From contig JBJXFT010000425.1 of NCBI GenBank assembly GCA_046155725.1, forward strand, positions 1 to 6,608: DNA of 6,608 nt, read 5' to 3'. Shown piece after piece: positions 4,746 through 6,608 of the stretch (positions within the stretch are counted from its first letter, which is position 1; each line of letters begins with the position of its first letter). The stretch comes from M3007 sp046155725. Lineage in GTDB: Bacteria; Bacteroidota; Bacteroidia; Chitinophagales; Saprospiraceae. The position numbers were made by a program, and so were the translations under genes. A model generated the notes under the pieces. That model saw only the letters and a list, made by a program, of their open reading frames with translations. It had not been told where the DNA came from and did no database searches.

Positions 4746-6293
4746 ATGCAGGAGGATTTGTTCAAGCGCATCGTGTCGCACAGCAAGGAATACGGATTCA
4801 TTTACCCCTCGTCGGAAGTGTACGACGGGCTGAACGGTGTGTACGATTACGGCCCGATGGGGGTGGAACTCAAGAACAATATCAAGGAATATTGGTGGCG
4901 CGCCATGGTGCAGATGCACGAGAACATCACGGGCCTCGACTCGGCCATCTTTATGCACCCGCTCATCTGGAAAGCGAGCGGCCACGTGGACGCTTTCAAC
5001 GACCCGATGGTGGACAACAAGGACTCGAAAAAACGATTCCGCGCCGATGTGCTGATTGAAGGCGAGATTGACAAAATGACGGCCAAGGCTGACAAGGAGG
5101 TGGAAAAAGCGGCAAAGCGTTTCGGCGAAACCTTTGAGGAAAAAATGTTCCGCGAGACAAACCCGCGCGTTTTGGAATACACCCAAAAAGCCGAGGCCGT
5201 GGAAAAACGCCTCGCCAATGCGATGAAAGCCAACGACATGGCCGACCTGAAGGCGCTCATCGATGAACTCGAAATCACAGAGCCAGACACGGGTTCGCGC
5301 AACTGGACCGAGGTGAGGCAGTTCAACCTCATGTTCAGCACCCAAATGTCGAACACCGGCGACGACGGCAAACTCTATCTCCGCCCCGAAACGGCGCAAG
5401 GCATTTTTGTTAATTTCCTGAACGTCCAAAAAACTACGCGCCAAAAAATCCCCTTCGGAATCGCCCAAATCGGCAAAGCCTTCCGCAACGAGATCGTGGC
5501 GCGGCAGTTCATCTTTCGGATGCGCGAGTTCGAGCAAATGGAGATGCAATATTTCGTGCGCCCCGGCACCGAAATGGAGTGGTACAACACTTGGAAACAG
5601 AAGCGGATGGCTTGGCACTGCGCCGTCACCCCGGCGGCAAAACTGAAGTTCAAAGACCACGACAACCTCGCGCACTACGCCAACGCGGCGGTAGATATTC
5701 AGTTCGAGTTTCCGTTCGGGTTCAAAGAACTCGAAGGCATCCATTCGCGCACGGATTTCGATCTGCGCAGCCACTCCGAACTGTCGGGCAGAAAGTTGCA
5801 GTTTTTTGACCCCGAACTGAATGAGCATTACACGCCCTATGTCGTGGAAACCTCCGTCGGCTGCGACCGTATGTTCCTTTCGGTGCTCTCCAATGCGCTT
5901 GTGGAGGAGACCGTGCCAGACGCGCAAGGCGAAGACAGTACGCGCACGGTGCTGCGCCTCGACCCCGCGCTTGCCCCGGTGAAGTGCGCGGTGCTGCCGC
6001 TTTTGAAGAACAAAGATGAATTGGTGGGGAAAGCCCGCGAGGTGTACGACCAATTGAAATTCCACTTCCTCTGTCAGTACGACGAGAAAGATGCTGTCGG
6101 TCGGCGCTACCGCCGACAGGATGCCATCGGCACTCCGTACTGCGTGACGATTGATTTTGAAACCCTCGAAAACGAAACGGTGACGCTCCGCGAGCGCGAT
6201 TCGATGCAGCAGCAGCGCGTCCACATCAGCGAGGTGGCGGGCATTGTGACGGAGCGGACGGATATGCGAAAGTTGTTGGAGCGCATTGCTTAG
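4746..6293 (+). CDS. glyQS: Glycyl-tRNA synthetase, single-chain (alpha2) class II type
   Basis: This enzyme charges tRNA-Gly with glycine using ATP in the cytoplasm. It is complete at 515 aa, near the usual length for Bacteroidota (also named glyS). The N-terminal catalytic start FIYPSSEVYDGLNGVYDYGP (18-37) is characteristic. Class II motif 2 is KAFRNEI (244-250) with REFEQMEMQYF (260-270). Glycine-site residues are in ELEGIHSRTDFDL (328-340), and motif 3 is ETSVGCDRMFLSVL (368-381). A charged, probably helical insert at about 104-185 separates the first block from the rest of the catalytic core, as in relatives. The anticodon-binding domain spans about 410-515, including GTPYCVTIDF (462-471) and VTLRERDSMQQQ (479-490). 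The ATG at 4746 gives the expected N-terminus. There is no T-box-like leader. Heptad tracts lie on both sides in opposite orientation. Confidence 0.97.
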   Translation: MQEDLFKRIVSHSKEYGFIYPSSEVYDGLNGVYDYGPMGVELKNNIKEYWWRAMVQMHENITGLDSAIFMHPLIWKASGHVDAFNDPMVDNKDSKKRFRADVLIEGEIDKMTAKADKEVEKAAKRFGETFEEKMFRETNPRVLEYTQKAEAVEKRLANAMKANDMADLKALIDELEITEPDTGSRNWTEVRQFNLMFSTQMSNTGDDGKLYLRPETAQGIFVNFLNVQKTTRQKIPFGIAQIGKAFRNEIVARQFIFRMREFEQMEMQYFVRPGTEMEWYNTWKQKRMAWHCAVTPAAKLKFKDHDNLAHYANAAVDIQFEFPFGFKELEGIHSRTDFDLRSHSELSGRKLQFFDPELNEHYTPYVVETSVGCDRMFLSVLSNALVEETVPDAQGEDSTRTVLRLDPALAPVKCAVLPLLKNKDELVGKAREVYDQLKFHFLCQYDEKDAVGRRYRRQDAIGTPYCVTIDFETLENETVTLRERDSMQQQRVHISEVAGIVTERTDMRKLLERIA

Positions 6294-6295
6294 GG

Positions 6296-6330
6296 AACGA
6301 TGAACGAGGAACTATAAACGAGGAACAATT
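6296..6330 (+). repeat. Heptad tract, five units, between glyQS and the TPR gene
   Basis: The units are AACGATG, AACGAGG, AACTATA, AACGAGG and AACAATT, starting 3 nt after the glyQS stop. The tract fills almost the whole 43-bp gap to the next ATG. It has the same orientation as 1608-1656 and the opposite of 4703-4737. There is no terminator or promoter in this gap, so glyQS and the TPR gene may be co-transcribed. Confidence 0.8.
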
Positions 6331-6336
6331 CAACCC

Positions 6337-6608
6337 ATGACAAATCGCCTGCAATACCTCAGCCAACTCCTCGAAGCATCGCCCACGGATTCGTTTGTGC
6401 TTTTTGCGCTTGCCAAGGAACACGAAGGCGCGGGCGACGATGCCCAAGCAATCGCTTTTTACCTTCGCTTGCGAGCGGCCAATCCCGATTATGTAGGGCT
6501 TTACTACCACCTCGGAAAACTCTACGAACGGCAACAAGATTCTGAAAACGCCATTTTAACCTACAAGCAAGGCATCGAAACCAGCCGCCAAGCGGGCGAC
6601 CGCCACGC
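6337..6608 (+). CDS. Small tetratricopeptide-repeat protein (3' end outside window)
   Basis: The first 90 codons are visible, starting at ATG 6337 (MTNRLQYLSQLLEASPTDSF) with no in-frame stop before the window end. Two TPR units can be read: about 19-50 (FALAKEHEGAGDDAQAIAFY, with a YLRLRAANP turn) and about 53-86 (VGLYYHLGKLYERQQDSENA, then YKQGIE). The conserved small and aromatic positions and the NPDYVGLYYHLG step are typical. I recall short (about 100-aa) TPR proteins of this pattern in Bacteroidota, so probably little is missing. TPRs mediate protein contacts; no partner can be named. There is no signal peptide. It lies 43 bp after glyQS on the same strand and may be in one transcript. 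Confidence 0.8.
   Translation, partial: MTNRLQYLSQLLEASPTDSFVLFALAKEHEGAGDDAQAIAFYLRLRAANPDYVGLYYHLGKLYERQQDSENAILTYKQGIETSRQAGDRH

Noticed and set aside
4740..6224. A 494-codon open frame on the minus strand across glyQS
   Set aside because: It is antisense to an unmistakable glycyl-tRNA synthetase. Its translation is rich in His, Arg and Phe with no family resemblance, as expected from the codon bias of the plus-strand gene.
6226..6537. A 103-codon minus-strand frame across the glyQS end and TPR start
   Set aside because: It runs through the heptad tract, giving the SSFIVPRSS-type peptide expected from the repeat, and is antisense to a TPR-coding frame.

Overview
The window looks like an ordinary chromosomal stretch of a Bacteroidota bacterium, most likely from the Saprospiria lineage. 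The reasons are the TAnnTTTG-type -7 promoter elements, the absence of clear Shine-Dalgarno sites, a single-chain glycyl-tRNA synthetase of the Bacteroidota type, and intergenic tracts of the 7-bp unit AACGATG, which I recall from such genomes. The base composition is moderately GC-rich. The taxonomic call is an inference; there is no rRNA or other decisive marker here.

Layout, left to right: (1) the 3' end of a GHMP-family kinase, probably mevalonate kinase (+). (2) A GC-rich spacer holding two overlapping perfect inverted repeats. (3) An OppC/DppC-type ABC transporter permease with an unusual extra hydrophobic insert (+). Its last codons and stop lie inside a 7 x 7-bp repeat tract. (4) A metallo-beta-lactamase-fold hydrolase (-), convergent with the permease. 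(5) A short divergent promoter region, followed by a small retropepsin-like aspartic protease (+). (6) A 98-bp palindromic element with 17-bp terminal inverted repeats and TAA target duplications, which almost exactly fills the gap to the next, convergent gene. (7) An acyl-CoA dehydrogenase (-). (8) A 375-bp divergent intergenic region with an 8-bp periodic array, candidate promoters on both strands, a 15-bp-arm palindrome and another heptad tract. (9) Glycyl-tRNA synthetase (+). (10) A third heptad tract and the start of a small TPR protein (+), cut by the window end.

The genes do not form one pathway. They are housekeeping or metabolic genes: isoprenoid precursor synthesis, peptide-type uptake, acyl-CoA oxidation and tRNA charging. 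Two small enzymes of unknown substrate lie among them. I see no phage, defence, CRISPR, toxin-antitoxin or RNA gene. The interesting material is between the genes: a probable MITE that reuses a stop codon as its target duplication, three heptad tracts (two in opposite orientation around glyQS), an octad array, and a possible pairing switch just before the permease start codon.
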